Below, piece by piece: positions 41,924 through 51,929 of a stretch of 64,000 nt of DNA. This stretch comes from Prionace glauca (taxonomy: Eukaryota; Chordata; Chondrichthyes; Carcharhiniformes; Carcharhinidae). The DNA is taken from contig CM075760.1 in NCBI GenBank assembly GCA_037974335.1, positions 6,569,432 through 6,633,431 of the forward strand, written 5' to 3'. How positions within the stretch are numbered: the first letter of the stretch is position 1; each line of letters begins with the position of its first letter. The position numbers and the translations under genes were made by a program. The notes beneath the pieces were generated by a model, which did no database searches, was not told where the DNA came from, and saw only the letters and a list, made by a program, of their open reading frames with translations.

Positions 41924-42400
41924 ATCAAACAATGAGCTGAATTTTGAACGCAGTATGATTATCACAGATTACCACAGATGATTATCAAAATCTCTGGATG
42001 ACACAGATACAATATCTGCTCTCAGTGACTATCAGTAAAAAAAATTCTCAGGTTGTCATTCTGAATCTGTAACTGAGGTAATGATAGACATTATTTCAGT
42101 TTTCAGTGTGAAATGTACGAGGCATTTTTGTTAGAATGTAATTGTGGTTAATAGTTTTAATAGCATTTATTATTAAGAAACTTTTCTCATTCCTCATTCG
42201 CATCTGATAATTCCTCTTTCTATTAAGATCCTGTTTTCTGTTTCTGGTGTATGTACCAGATGTATAAATATTGATGGATTCCCTGTGCATGTGTCCTGTT
42301 CTCAATGTGAAGCTTGATCGTTATGTTCACTTTTCTAGCTTAAAACAAATGTCGCTGAAAAATATTCTCTGAATTTTTAAAATAAATATTGAATGAAATT
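41924..42400 (+). CDS. Immunoglobulin heavy-chain membrane exon 2 (tail, stop, 3' UTR)
   Basis: The coding part is only 41924-41935: ATC AAA CAA TGA, giving Ile-Lys-Gln-stop joined in frame to the Val-Lys of exon 1. This is a very short cytoplasmic tail like the Lys-Val-Lys of membrane IgM. The rest is inferred 3' UTR with an AATAAA signal at 42381-42386. Splice phase, stop and poly(A) signal are all consistent, so these exons could still be functional if joined to a constant region. Confidence 0.8.
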
Positions 42401-42477
42401 TTAACCAACTCTGGTTTGGATTAATTCCTTTCTCTTCAAGATCCATCAACTCCAACCCATTTTCCCTATTATACGGT

Positions 42478-42590
42478 TTTCCCCTCTTTCCCAGGCAGGG
42501 ATTTTTCCCAGTCAAGTGTGGGATGTGGTTGAACTCAAGACCCTTCAGTGAAAGAGCCACTCTGCCACCCAGTGACCCATCCGTTTAAAT
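42478..42590 (-). mobile_element. tRNA-like SINE head, family uncertain
   Basis: The complement carries TGGCAGAGTGG (an A-box match) and, about 35 bp on, GAGTTCAACC (B-box-like). It lacks tRNA folding features I can verify, so a SINE or tRNA-derived relic is preferred over a tRNA gene. Confidence 0.45.
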
Positions 42591-43159
42591 ATACATTCAT
42601 CTCTGCCTTTTCATGATAAAATCCACAGACCTGAGTGAATAATGTGGAGAACCACAGTGATTTCACGCATAAACTGGTCTGTCACTGACGAGTTTCAGGT
42701 AATCCTAAACAGCAAAATGTCATCTTCATTCGAGGCCAATGCAGGACAGTGTGTGACAGAAGATAGTTTTCTATGCACTGCCTCTTGACAAAAAAAGCAT
42801 TATCATAGGGTGGGTTACCAGACTGTATCTCTCTTTATATCATCTGATGAAATACTTCCCAGACAGGCAAACCACAAGCTGGATAGAGGAAACATACAGA
42901 ACAGATATACAAATCATGATGTGAAACAAAGAAATTGAGGTGTATTTCACTTAAATACATCATCGATTACAAATTTCCAAATTATGACTAGTCTTGAGGG
43001 TAATTTGACAATTTGAGATAGTCTTCAACTATAGACAATATAAAACTCATGAGACAGATATCTCTGTGTGAGAGGGTAACATTAATTGAAAACAAAAGCA
43101 AAATATACAGCTACTGGGAGATCATCAAAAGGGTTAAATGGCTCTGGAATAGGGCCACT
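42591..43159. other. Unique interval, no gene recognised
   Basis: I see no repeat, exon or RNA gene. A CACAGTG heptamer occurs here without a matching nonamer (see rejected items). Confidence 0.4.
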
Positions 43160-43516
43160 GGAATATTTTGTTATTCATTGTTACGGGATGTAGGCATCAC
43201 TTGCTGGGCCAGCATTTCTTGCCCATTCTTAACTGCCCTCCATTTCAGAGGGTATTTGAGAATCAACCACATTGCCGTCAGTCTGGAGTTCACATGTAGG
43301 TCAGGCCAGGTAAGGACGGCAGCTTTCCTTTTCTAAAGGACGTTACTGAACCAAATGGGTTTTTACTACAATTGACAATGGTTAAGGTTTGTCAGACTTT
43401 TAATTCCAGATTTTAATTGAACACAAATTTCACCATCGACTGTGGTGGGATTCGAACCTGGGTCCCCAGAGCCTTACCCTGAGTCCTGTGATAATTCCAC
43501 TGGGTCACTGCCTCTC
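43160..43516 (-). mobile_element. tRNA-headed SINE (type C), near full length
   Basis: The inverted copy runs from GGGATGTAGGCATCACTTGC to the head; the complement of GGGATTCGAACCTGGGTCCC supplies the B box at about 43448-43462. Confidence 0.8.
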
Positions 43517-43579
43517 ATATTGATCCAATTGTTATTGTTTATCTCAGGGTGCAGGAACAACAGAATCCAGCTTTGTGGG

Positions 43580-44851
43580 TCACACATGACGTCGTCTATG
43601 TTTCAGCAGGCTGTAATACTGATTAAATCCCTTCCCACACATGGAGCAGTTGAACGGTTTTGAGCCAGTGTGAACTCGCTGGTGTCTCTGCAGGCGGGAT
43701 GGATCAGTGAATCCCTTCCCACACAGGGAACAGGTGAACGGTTCTGTTGCAGTGTGAGCTCGCTGGTGTTTCAGCATATAGGATGAATCAGTGAATCCCT
43801 TCCCACACACAGAGCAGGTGAACGGTTTCTCCCCGGTGTGAATGCGTTGGTGCCTCAGCAGGCCAGACGACTGAGCGAATCTCTTTCCACACACAGAGCA
43901 CAGGAACGGTCTCTCCCCGGTGTGAATGCGTTTGTGTTTCAGCAAATCATCACTTCTTTTAAAGCTCTTATTGCATTCTGAGCACTGAAAAGGTCTCTTA
44001 TCAGAGTGAATGTGTTGGTGTTGATTGCAGTAGGAAAACTGAGCAAATCTTTTGCCACAAATGGAACAGGAGAACGGCTTCTCCCCTGTGTGAGTGCGGC
44101 GGTGTCTCCGGAGGCTGGATGACTCTGTGAAAGCCTTCCCACACACAGAGCAGATGAATGCCCTCTCCGTGGTGTGAATACGCCGGTGACTTAGCAGATG
44201 CTGTAAAGAAGGAAATGCTTTCCCACACACAGGGCAAACGTACGGCCTCTCCCCAGTGTGAGTGCCCTGGTGTATCAGCAGACTAATCCTCCTTTTGAAG
44301 GTCTTCTCACATTTAAAGCATTTAAAATGTCTCTTCTGAAAATGAACCTGTTGGTGAACGGTGCAGTGGGAGGACTGAGTGAATCTCTTCCCACACTGGG
44401 AGCAACTGAATGGCCTGTCCTTGGTGTGAACTTGTTGGTGCTCAGTGAGATGCACTGAGTCACTGAACGACTCCCCACAGTGGGAGCAGCTGAAAGGTCT
44501 CTCGTGTGTGTGAAGGAGCTGGTGCTCTGCGAGGCGGGAGGACTGAGTGAACCTCTTCCCGCAGTGGGAGCAGCTGAACGGTCTCTCGGCAGTGTGAAGG
44601 AGCTGCTGGTGGGCCTGTTCCTCAGAGGTTTCAATGCTTTCCCCAGAATCAGAGCTTTGAAGAGGCTTTTGAATGATGTGGTTGAGTTGGTGAGCCAGCA
44701 GGTTGGACGAACACATGAATTTCTTCCCACACACGGAGCAGGTGAATGAACTCTCACTATTGCGAGCTCGCTGTCGTGTCAGCATGTTTTCCAGCTGTAT
44801 CAATCCCTTCCCACAGGAGGAGAAAAGAAACAGATTCTCACCAGTTTCCAA
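43580..44851 (-). CDS. C2H2 zinc-finger protein, 13 intact and 2 decayed fingers
   Basis: This intact 423-residue frame is more diverged than its neighbours. Finger 1 (FSSCGKGLIQ, no second His) and finger 3 (LQSSDSGESIET) have lost zinc ligands, while fingers 2 and 4-15 are complete. Linkers vary (THERPF, TKDRPF, FQKRHF, TTERAF, SDKRPF, TATEPF, TGSKPF), so the array is older or under less homogenisation. The leader MEK is replaced by METGENLF. A leader acceptor (complement of CTGTAAAATTAG) lies at 44961-44963, so the exon begins at 44960. Its promoter may be the island at 46010-46735, shared head to head with the 48059 gene. No effector domain. The nuclear DNA-binding role is family knowledge. 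Confidence 0.9.
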   Translation of the reverse strand: METGENLFLFSSCGKGLIQLENMLTRQRARNSESSFTCSVCGKKFMCSSNLLAHQLNHIIQKPLQSSDSGESIETSEEQAHQQLLHTAERPFSCSHCGKRFTQSSRLAEHQLLHTHERPFSCSHCGESFSDSVHLTEHQQVHTKDRPFSCSQCGKRFTQSSHCTVHQQVHFQKRHFKCFKCEKTFKRRISLLIHQGTHTGERPYVCPVCGKAFPSLQHLLSHRRIHTTERAFICSVCGKAFTESSSLRRHRRTHTGEKPFSCSICGKRFAQFSYCNQHQHIHSDKRPFQCSECNKSFKRSDDLLKHKRIHTGERPFLCSVCGKRFAQSSGLLRHQRIHTGEKPFTCSVCGKGFTDSSYMLKHQRAHTATEPFTCSLCGKGFTDPSRLQRHQRVHTGSKPFNCSMCGKGFNQYYSLLKHRRRHV

Positions 44852-44989
44852 CTGAGATGGTCAATTAAATCCCCTCAGATGTACAAATCCCAATGAACTG
44901 ATTGACTCTGTCTGACGTGAGATTTGTTTGTCCAGACTGCAAATCTCCCTCTTCTATTTCCTGTAAAATTAGTTTACAAAGAATTACAT

Positions 44990-45250
44990 GACTGGCACAG
45001 TGGCAAAGTGGTTAGTACTCCTGCCTCACAGCGCCAGAGACTTGGGTTCGATTCCAGCCTTGGTTACCTATCTGTGTGGAGTTTACAGATTCTCCACTTG
45101 TCTGTGTGGGTTTCCTCTGGGTGCTCCAGTTTTCTCCCACAGTCCAAAGATATTCAGGTTAGGTGAATTGACCATGTTAAATTATCCATTTTTTGCCCCC
45201 CAGGATGTGTAGGTTAGGGAGATTAGTGGGGTAAATAATTTGGGTTACGT
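44990..45250 (+). mobile_element. tRNA-headed SINE (type A)
   Basis: GGCAAAGTGGTTAGTACTCC and GGTTCGATTCC form the head, and TGTGTGGAGTTTACAG and GGTTAGGTGAATTGACC the body. It lies in the intron of the 43580-44851 gene. Confidence 0.8.
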
Positions 45251-45324
45251 TGTTATGCTATCTTTGGAGCTCCGCTCCTCAAAAGTGGAAGTAGACCTTG
45301 GTTTCAATTAGATATATCTCTTGG

Positions 45325-45455
45325 GGCTAAGGGGATTTAATGGTGGGGGGTGGATTAGGAATTGAATCTGAGGATCAGCCATGACCATAATGAATGGCAG
45401 GGAATGCTCAAAGGGCTGAATGGCCTACTTCCGTTTCTATTTTCTATGTATGTTT
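45325..45455 (+). mobile_element. CR1-like LINE 3' end
   Basis: CTGAGGATCAGCCATGACC, AAAGGGCTGAATGGCCTAC and TTTCTATTTTCTATG match a CR1 3' terminus. Confidence 0.65.
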
Positions 45456-45499
45456 CCATGTAAACATAAACAGCCTGGGGCAGAAGTGTAACCAAAACA

Positions 45500-45900
45500 A
45501 CCATAAAGCATAGGAGCAGAATTAGGCCACTCGGCCCATCGAGTCTACTCCACCATTCAGGCATGGTTGATAGTTTTCTCATTCCCATTCTCCTATCTTT
45601 TCCCCATAACCCCCTAATTCCCTTATTAATCAAGAACCTATCTATCTCTGTCTTAAAGACACACAATGACCGAGCCTTCTCTGCATCAAAGAGTTCCACA
45701 CATTTCCCACTCTCTGGCTGAAGAAATTCCTCATCTCCGTTTTAAAGGATTGTCCCTTTACCCTGAGGTTGTGCCCTCTCTGGTTCTAGTTTTTCCTATT
45801 AATGGAAACATCCTCTCCAAGTCCACTCTATCCAGGGCTTCGCAGCATCCTGTAAGTTTCAATAAGATTCCCCCCTCATCCTTTTAAACTCCAACGAGTA
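45500..45900 (-). mobile_element. CR1-like LINE 3' part
   Basis: The minus strand encodes a decayed C-terminal region. The plus strand shows the inverted tail (CATAGGAGCAGAATTAGGC, TCGGCCCATCGAGTCTAC). Confidence 0.75.
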
Positions 45901-46009
45901 CAAAAGCCGTATATCCGATGCAGGTAACTATACAGGGATGCAACCACTTATACTGAATATGTACATGACCCATAAATTTCTCTCGGCTGCAAATGTCAGG
46001 TGCAGTCTG

Positions 46010-46735
46010 GGATGGGTGAAGCTGTTTGAAAACCTGTTGCTCATGACGCAGTGCAGACAGAGCACTAGGACCCGGTGGGAGCAGAAACACAAAGACCCAC
46101 CCACTCATGGTTGCGTCACCAAGACACCAGCGCATGCGCTCTGCTCCTTGCTCAATCAAGATGGAGGCCGTAATCCTGAGCTTCGTCTCCGAAAAAAGAC
46201 CGGAAGTTGCAAACACGGGACCTACGGGCTCATAGTCGAGGTTTGAGGCCTTCACCAGATATTTAGAAACCCTCCACGCCCATCCGCCAGTTCCATTGCT
46301 CCCTCTATGTTTCCCCATCCTTACCGGCTGCTGATGAGACAGAGGAACTTCGCTCCGAATGCGGTCACCCACACTGCGCGTGCCACAAACGCCGTTGCTG
46401 ACTGCGCATGTGCATTCTTTCCATATAGTGAATTCCAGTCCCGTCCCTCATTCACTACGATTGGTTGGAGGAGCAGCCGCTCCGGGCGTTGTGATGTGGA
46501 GCATGCGCAGTGTCATTGGTGCTGGTTTGTCCCGGAGAAGCGGAGTCAGCGTTAGGCGGTGGCTGGGCGGGTCTGGAAACACTTTGTGGATCCGCTTCAG
46601 AATCATTGTCAGCCCCCTTGTTTGCAACTGCGGGGCCTCTCCCTCCTGGGAATAGACCCAGATTAACGGCCCCATTTTGGCTCAGCCACTGGAGGATGGT
46701 TCATATCAGAGGATGGGGGAAGGGGACTGTAAGTA
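46010..46735. promoter_or_regulatory. CpG-rich NRF1/YY1-type promoter, exon 1 donor on the plus strand
   Basis: NRF1-like sites (CAGCGCATGCGCTCTG, ACTGCGCATGTGCA, GAGCATGCGCAGTG) and a YY1-like CAAGATGGAGGCC next to an ETS-like ACCGGAAGTTG (46158-46210) are visible. On the plus strand a first exon is inferred to end at 46728 before GTAAGT, serving the 48059 gene. The minus-strand gene at 43580-44851 lies head to head, so bidirectional use is possible. Confidence 0.6.
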
Positions 46736-46895
46736 ATAGGTTACACTTTGGCCTCAAATCAATTAGGACTCTGATCTCTGGGAAGGAACGAAACCCTGGG
46801 AGGTGGGCGGGGAGGATTCACAAACACCCGCTGGAGGACCCAACACCCCCATATGACCCATTGGTTTTATTGTCAGTCTGCAGACAGGAGTTGGG

Positions 46896-47521
46896 GAACT
46901 GAACCCAGTAAAAAGTCTGACCACACCAGGCTTTAGTCCAACCGATTTATTTGATAATATTCTCACAAGCTTTCGAGGAGACCATGCAGACGCTACGACA
47001 ACGGATGAATGAACATCGCTCGACAGTCACCAAGCAAGACTGTTCCCTTCCTGTTGGCGAACACTTCAGCGGTCACGGGCATTCAGCCTCTGACCCTCGG
47101 GCAAGCATTCTCCAAGGCGGCCTTCACGACACACGACAGCGCAGAGTCGCTGAACAGAGACCGACAGCCAAGTTCCGCACACATGAGGACCTCATGTGTG
47201 CGGAACTTGGCTGTCGGTCTCTGTTTAGCGACTCTGCGCTGTCGTGTGTCATGAAGGCCGCCTTGGAGAATGCTTGCCCGAGGGTCAGAGGCTGAATGCC
47301 CGTGACCGCTGAAGTGCTCGCCAACAGGAAGGGAACAGTCTTGCCTGGTGACTGTCAAGCGATGTTCATTCATCCGTTGTCGTAGCGTCTGCATGGTCTC
47401 CTCGAAAGCTTGTGAGAATATTATCAAATAAATCGGTTGGACTAAAACCTGGTGTTGTCAGACTTTTTACTGTGTTTATGCCAGTCTAACGCCGGCATAC
47501 CCACATCAGAACTGAACCCAG
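46896..47521. mobile_element. Near-perfect palindromic Penelope-like insertion with 13-bp target-site duplication
   Basis: GAACTGAACCCAG at 46896-46908 is repeated exactly at 47509-47521. The 600-bp insert has two arms of about 277 bp (46911-47187 and 47191-47467) that are reverse complements with few differences, meeting at CATGAGGACCTCATG. Each arm encodes ETMQTLRQRMNEHR and SLPVGEHFSGHGH of the GIY-YIG-type region, running toward the centre, with the family's 3' terminus at each outer end. It sits in the first intron of the 48059 gene. High arm identity implies a recent event. Confidence 0.88.
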
Positions 47522-48058
47522 ACAGAGGAGTGGGTGAGATGGGTTTGGAAGCCCAGGAAGGAGGAAGAATGTGTGGGATGGGGATTTGGAGATTTGAGCG
47601 AACAAGGGAGGGAAAAAATGTTCCACAGAGACCGGAATTATTTGTTTCGATTTTTTTTTTCCCTAGACTGACAGTGGTTTTGTAAACTTCTTTTGCAGAA
47701 TATTTGAAATGGAAGTTTTACAGGCAGGAAAGTCAAATCAAAATTCTTACTAAAATTTCACAGTTGCTCGATTTATCAGCACCTGAACACTGTCAATCTT
47801 AGAATGTGGAAGGAGAAATGTTTCTCTGTTTTGTCTGTGGGAAAAGATTTAAAACATCAGTGTGACTGGAAAAGCACCGAGACACACACAGTGGAGTGAG
47901 AGTGTTCCAGTGAACCAACTGTGGAAAGAGCTTTAACCAGTTACACAGCGTGAAAAAATATCCCACCATTCAAAGTGAGGTAAAACTGTACATGTTCTGT
48001 GTGCAGATGAATCTTGAACTGATTATCCAACCTGCAGAGACACAGGGATACCGGCACC
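47522..48058 (+). other. Intron end and leader of the 48059 ZNF exon
   Basis: The acceptor CTTCTTTTGCAG ends at 47698. The leader contains readable decayed fingers (FLCFVCGKRFKTSV, then CGKSFNQLHSVKK), interrupted by stops before the ATG. Confidence 0.65.
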
Positions 48059-48649
48059 ATGGAGAAAAGATGGAGATGTGGGGACTGTGGGAAGGGATTC
48101 CGTTGCCCATCTGCCCTGGAAACTCATCAACGGGTTCACACTGGGGAGAGTCCTTTCACCTGTTCCACGTGTGGGCAGGGATTTAGCAAGACATCCACAC
48201 TGCAGTCACATCTGCGTGTTCACACTGGAGAGAGGCCATTCATCTGCTCAGAGTGTGGGAAAGGATTCACTCAGTCAACCAACTTGCTAACACACCATCG
48301 AGTTCACACCCGGGAGAGACCATTTACTTGCTCTGAGTGTGGGAAGAGATTCACTCAGTCCTCCAACCTACTGATACACCAGCGAGTTCACACTGGAGAG
48401 AAGTCATTCATCTGCTTTGAGTGTGGGAAGAGATTCACACAGTCAGCCAACCTGCTGATACACCAGCGAATTCACACTGGAGAGAGACCTTTCACCTGCG
48501 CTGCATGTGGGAAGGGATTCAGCAGGTTATCTATCCTACAGGAGCACCAGCGCATGCACACCAGGGAGACGCCATTCATCTGCTCTGTTTGTGGGCAGAG
48601 ATTTACTTGGTCCTCCCTCCTGCTGAGACACAGGCTAGTTCACAAGTGA
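48059..48649 (+). CDS. C2H2 zinc-finger protein, 7 fingers (copy 1)
   Basis: This intact 196-residue frame contains seven complete fingers from [12 protein letters not shown] to [14 protein letters not shown] and ends three residues after the last finger. The start is the conserved MEK(R)W ATG with GCACCATGG context. Several fingers share the helix QS(T/S/A)NLL, so they are likely to read similar triplets. It has the full gene plan: island at 46010-46735, intron with the Penelope-like palindrome, leader exon. A near-identical inverted copy lies at 55636-56226. DNA binding in the nucleus is the family role; the target is unknown. Confidence 0.9.
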   Translation: MEKRWRCGDCGKGFRCPSALETHQRVHTGESPFTCSTCGQGFSKTSTLQSHLRVHTGERPFICSECGKGFTQSTNLLTHHRVHTRERPFTCSECGKRFTQSSNLLIHQRVHTGEKSFICFECGKRFTQSANLLIHQRIHTGERPFTCAACGKGFSRLSILQEHQRMHTRETPFICSVCGQRFTWSSLLLRHRLVHK

Positions 48650-48855
48650 TTACATGAGTTGGATTCTGCTGTTATTGTTGCTGTTAATCACATCCAGGAC
48701 TGAAACGTGTCTATTCATATACAATGTTGATGGGAGGTGTGTGTCTGTCCCATTGTTTAGAGTGAATTGAAATTGTGAGTTGAACCATAGAATCCCATAG
48801 AACGGCCAGAAGAAGGCCGTTCGGCCCATCAAGGCTGCACCTACTCTGACCCCTA

Positions 48856-49605
48856 TTTAAAGGGCGAAAAGCTGCAGCATGCTACGGTGCAGAGGGACCT
48901 GGGGGTCCTTGTGCATGAGTCGCAAAAACCCAGTCTGCAGGTGCAAATGGGATGCTGGCCTTTATAGCGAGGGGGACAGAATATAAAAGCAGGGAGGTCT
49001 TGCTGCAACTGTATAGGGCACTGGTGAGGCCGCAGCTGGAGTATGGTGTGCAGTTTTGGTCGCCACACTTACGCAAGGATATTTTGGCCTTGGAGGGAGT
49101 GCAGAGAAGGTTCACTAGGCTGATACATGAGATGAGGGGGTTGGACTATGAAGAGAGACTAAATAGACTGGGTCTGTATTTGCTGGAGTTGAGAAGAATG
49201 AGGGGGGATCTTATAGAGACGTATAAGATAATGAAGGGGATGGATAGGTAGAGGTAGAGGTAGAGAGATTCTTCCTGCTTAGAAAGGACAGCAGGACTAG
49301 AGAGCACAGCCTCAAGATAAGGGGGGACAGTTTTGATGAGAGTTGAGGAGGAACTTCTTCACTCAAAGGGTGGTGAATCTCTGGAATTCTCTGCCCGTTG
49401 AAGTGGTGGAGGCTACCTCGCTAAATATATTTAAGTCACGGGTAGATAGGTTTCTGATAGACAAGGGAATTAAGGGTTATGGGGAGAAAGTGGGAAAGTG
49501 GAACTGATCCACTTCAGATCAGCCATGATCTTATTGAATGGCGGGGCAGGCTCGAAGGGCTAGATGGCCTACTCCTGCTCCTATTTCTTATGTTCTTATG
49601 ACTAT
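48856..49605 (+). mobile_element. CR1 LINE 3' part (subfamily 2)
   Basis: This encodes LYRALVRPQLEYGVQFW, GVQRRFTRLI and LRRMRGDLIETYKIMKG and ends TTCTTATGTTCTTATG. It is duplicated along with the ZNF exon in the other arm. Confidence 0.9.
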
Positions 49606-49879
49606 GGCTATTGTACTGAGATGGGTAGAAAACTGATTGGCAGACAGGAAACAAAGAATCGGATTAAACGGGTGTTTTTCCAATGGGCAGGCAGTGACTA
49701 TTTGGATAACTCAGGATCAGTGCTGGGGCCTCAGTTACTCACCTGCCATGGGTCTTGGGTTTTTTTTCCAGTTTATTATGCATCATTTTTAAAATGTTGC
49801 TTCCTAATAATCTAATTTAAAACCGTGGATAAACTCAACCCGCTTATGGAAAATCAGTGACTCTCTGATCAAGAATCTT
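49606..49879. other. Unique interval, no gene recognised
   Basis: No repeat or exon is recognised. Confidence 0.4.
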
Positions 49880-50455
49880 ACTGACTACTGCTTACATTCT
49901 GGTCACCGTATTATTTTTTTAAACATCCAGGCGCTGGAGAGGGTGCAGAGAAGATTTTAATGATGAGATTTTAATGTAGAAGCCAGCTCACCACCACCTT
50001 CTGAAGGGCAATCAGGGATTAGCCATAAATGCTGGCAAAGCCAGCAATGCCCACATCCCATAAATGACTTTCAAAATGTGTGTGTGTTTTTATCAGAAAA
50101 GGATTGACAGACGAGCTCTGCTTTCTTGAGAAATGAAGGCTGAGGGGTAACCTGAGCAGAGGTCCTCAAAATTATAAAAATGTTTAGACACTGAAATAGT
50201 GTTTCCTCTTGAGGGGAAGAGCAAAATGTAAAGTTTATTTATTCGTCACAAGTAAGCTTACATTAACACTGCAGTGAAGTTACTGGGAAACTGGAGACCA
50301 TCAATTTAAAACAGTCATTAAGAAATCCAATAGGAAATCCAGGATAAATTTCTCCACACAGAGTGGTGAGAATATGGAAATCACAACTACAGGGAGTGAA
50401 ATGAACAATCTAGACGTGTTTCAGGGGAATCTCAACAAATACTTACGAATGATTT
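49880..50455 (+). mobile_element. Decayed LINE split by SINE pieces
   Basis: LINE text (TTCTGGTCACCGTATTA, GGAGAGGGTGCAGAGAAG, then CACAGAGTGGTGAGAATATGG) is interrupted by a type C SINE tail at about 49985-50075 and an inverted type B SINE tail at about 50225-50290 (CACAAGTAAGCTTACATTAA). Confidence 0.6.
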
Positions 50456-50504
50456 ATTTCAAAAAGACTAAAACAATAAAGTGACAGGAGATGATTTGAA
50501 GTGT

Positions 50505-50531
50505 GTGAGACTCTGTGTGTGTGTGTGTGAG

Positions 50532-50569
<38 letters not shown>

Positions 50570-50571
50570 AG

Positions 50572-50603
<32 letters not shown>

Positions 50604-50690
50604 AGAGACTCTGTGTGTGTGTGTGTGTGAGACTCTGTGTGTGTGTGTGAGACTCTGTGTGTGTGTGTGCGTGCGTATGTTGCTTTTCAT
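50505..50690. repeat. Compound (TG)n microsatellite with GAGACTC spacers
   Basis: Runs of TGTGTG are separated by GAGACTCTG or GAGAGACTCTG at least six times. It is a higher-order pattern rather than one run. Confidence 0.95.
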
Positions 50691-51089
50691 TGATGTCACA
50701 GAAACCTTCCTCTGTCTGAGCAGACAATCTGCTCCTGAATGATGTGAATTGTACAACTCAGAGATTCTCCATTCAGAATGACCATGTGCTGTGTAAAACA
50801 TGACATCTCCACAACCAGACTCCACTTCTCCTGGAACAACGTGAAGTGACTACAATTTTCTAGATTGATTTCTTTGCTCTCAGTATTTTCTCAGTTCATA
50901 AACTCCATCATTATCCTTGAACACACCCATGGTCTCCACTTTAAATACTTCCCTTTTCTTACCAACATCTAGCAATTGGATTGCTGCAATTACAGGAACC
51001 CATTCTGTAAATCTGATTCCCACCTAACACCAACCCATATCCCCATCTGAGTTCCAGATTTTAATGAGATTTCTCAAAACACAGCCAGC
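50691..51089. other. Unique interval, no gene recognised
   Basis: I see no exon, RNA gene or clear repeat. Confidence 0.4.
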
Positions 51090-51345
51090 CAGGCAGCACG
51101 GTGGTTAGCATTGCTGCCTCACAGTGCTAGGAACCCGGGTCTGTGTGGAGTCTGCACTTTCTCCCTGTGTATGTGGGTTTACTCCCACACTCCAAAAATG
51201 TGCAGATTAGATCGATTGGCCATGCTAAATTGGCTCTTAGTGTCGGGGATTAGCAGGATAACTAAATGGGTTACGAGGATAGGACTGAATGGGATCATTG
51301 TCAGTATAGGCTCAGTGACTCCTTCTGTACTGCACGGATTCAATA
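51090..51345 (+). mobile_element. tRNA-headed SINE (type A) lacking its B box
   Basis: The head GGCAGCACGGTGGTTAGCAT continues to AACCCGGGT and then jumps straight to CTGTGTGGAGTCTGCAC. About 30 bp including the B-box tail is deleted. The rest of the body and tail is present. Confidence 0.75.
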
Positions 51346-51515
51346 CTGTCTGTACTATCATTACATTGGATCCAATACTGTGTTCACTAACACACTACAG
51401 CCTGACTCTTGTTATTGGAATAAAAACTGTGTTTGTTAAGCTCAGAGTAAGTAAATCAAGCCAATCCATGATGAAGGCTCATCCAGCCACGAAACATTGG
51501 CTGGAATCTCTCTGT

Positions 51516-51895
51516 AAGTCTCACAACACCAGGTTAAAGTCCAACAGGTTTATTTGGTGGCACAAGCCACAAGCTTTTGGAGTGCCGACCTTCATCAGGG
51601 GAGTGGAAGACCTGTTCGCAAACAAGTCATATAAAGACACAAACTCAATTTACAAAATAATGGTTGGAATGTGAGTTTTTACAGGTAATAAAGTCTTAAA
51701 GTACAGACAGTGTGAGTGGAGAGAGGGTTAAACACAGGTTAAAGAGACGTGTATTATCTCCAGACAGGACAGTTAGTGAGATTTTGCAAGCCCAGGTGAG
51801 TCGTGGGGATTACAGGTAGTGCGGCATGAACCCAAGATCCCAGTTGAGGCCGTCCTCGTGTGCGGAATTGGCTATTAGTGTCTGCTCAGCCATTC
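51516..51895 (-). mobile_element. Penelope-like element 3' part
   Basis: This is homologous to 21380-21740 without the GIY-YIG part, beginning TAAGTCTCACAACACCAGG. The hammerhead-like core is damaged (complement CTGATGA ... AAAA in place of GAAA). Confidence 0.75.
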
Positions 51896-51929
51896 ACAGA
51901 AAAGCTATTCTATTGAATGGCGGGGTATT

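Larger units (their letters stand above)
48030..49605 (+). repeat. 1.6-kb inverted duplication, arm 1
   Basis: This arm, from AACCTGCAGAGACACAGGG to the CR1 tail, recurs inverted at 54693-56255 with very few differences. The left limit is inside the ZNF exon leader; the right limit is the CR1 3' end. Confidence 0.85.

Noticed and set aside
42478-42590. A tRNA gene on the minus strand
   Set aside because: A- and B-box-like words are present, but I cannot form acceptor and anticodon stems by eye; a SINE head is more likely.
42650-42690. CACAGTG as a V(D)J recombination heptamer downstream of the Ig membrane exons
   Set aside because: No nonamer resembling ACAAAAACC lies 12 or 23 bp away on either side, and no V, D or J coding text adjoins it. 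CACAGTG also occurs by chance in many SINE heads here.
50443-50825. Minus-strand THTHTES frames
   Set aside because: They are translations of the (TG)n/(CA)n microsatellite.
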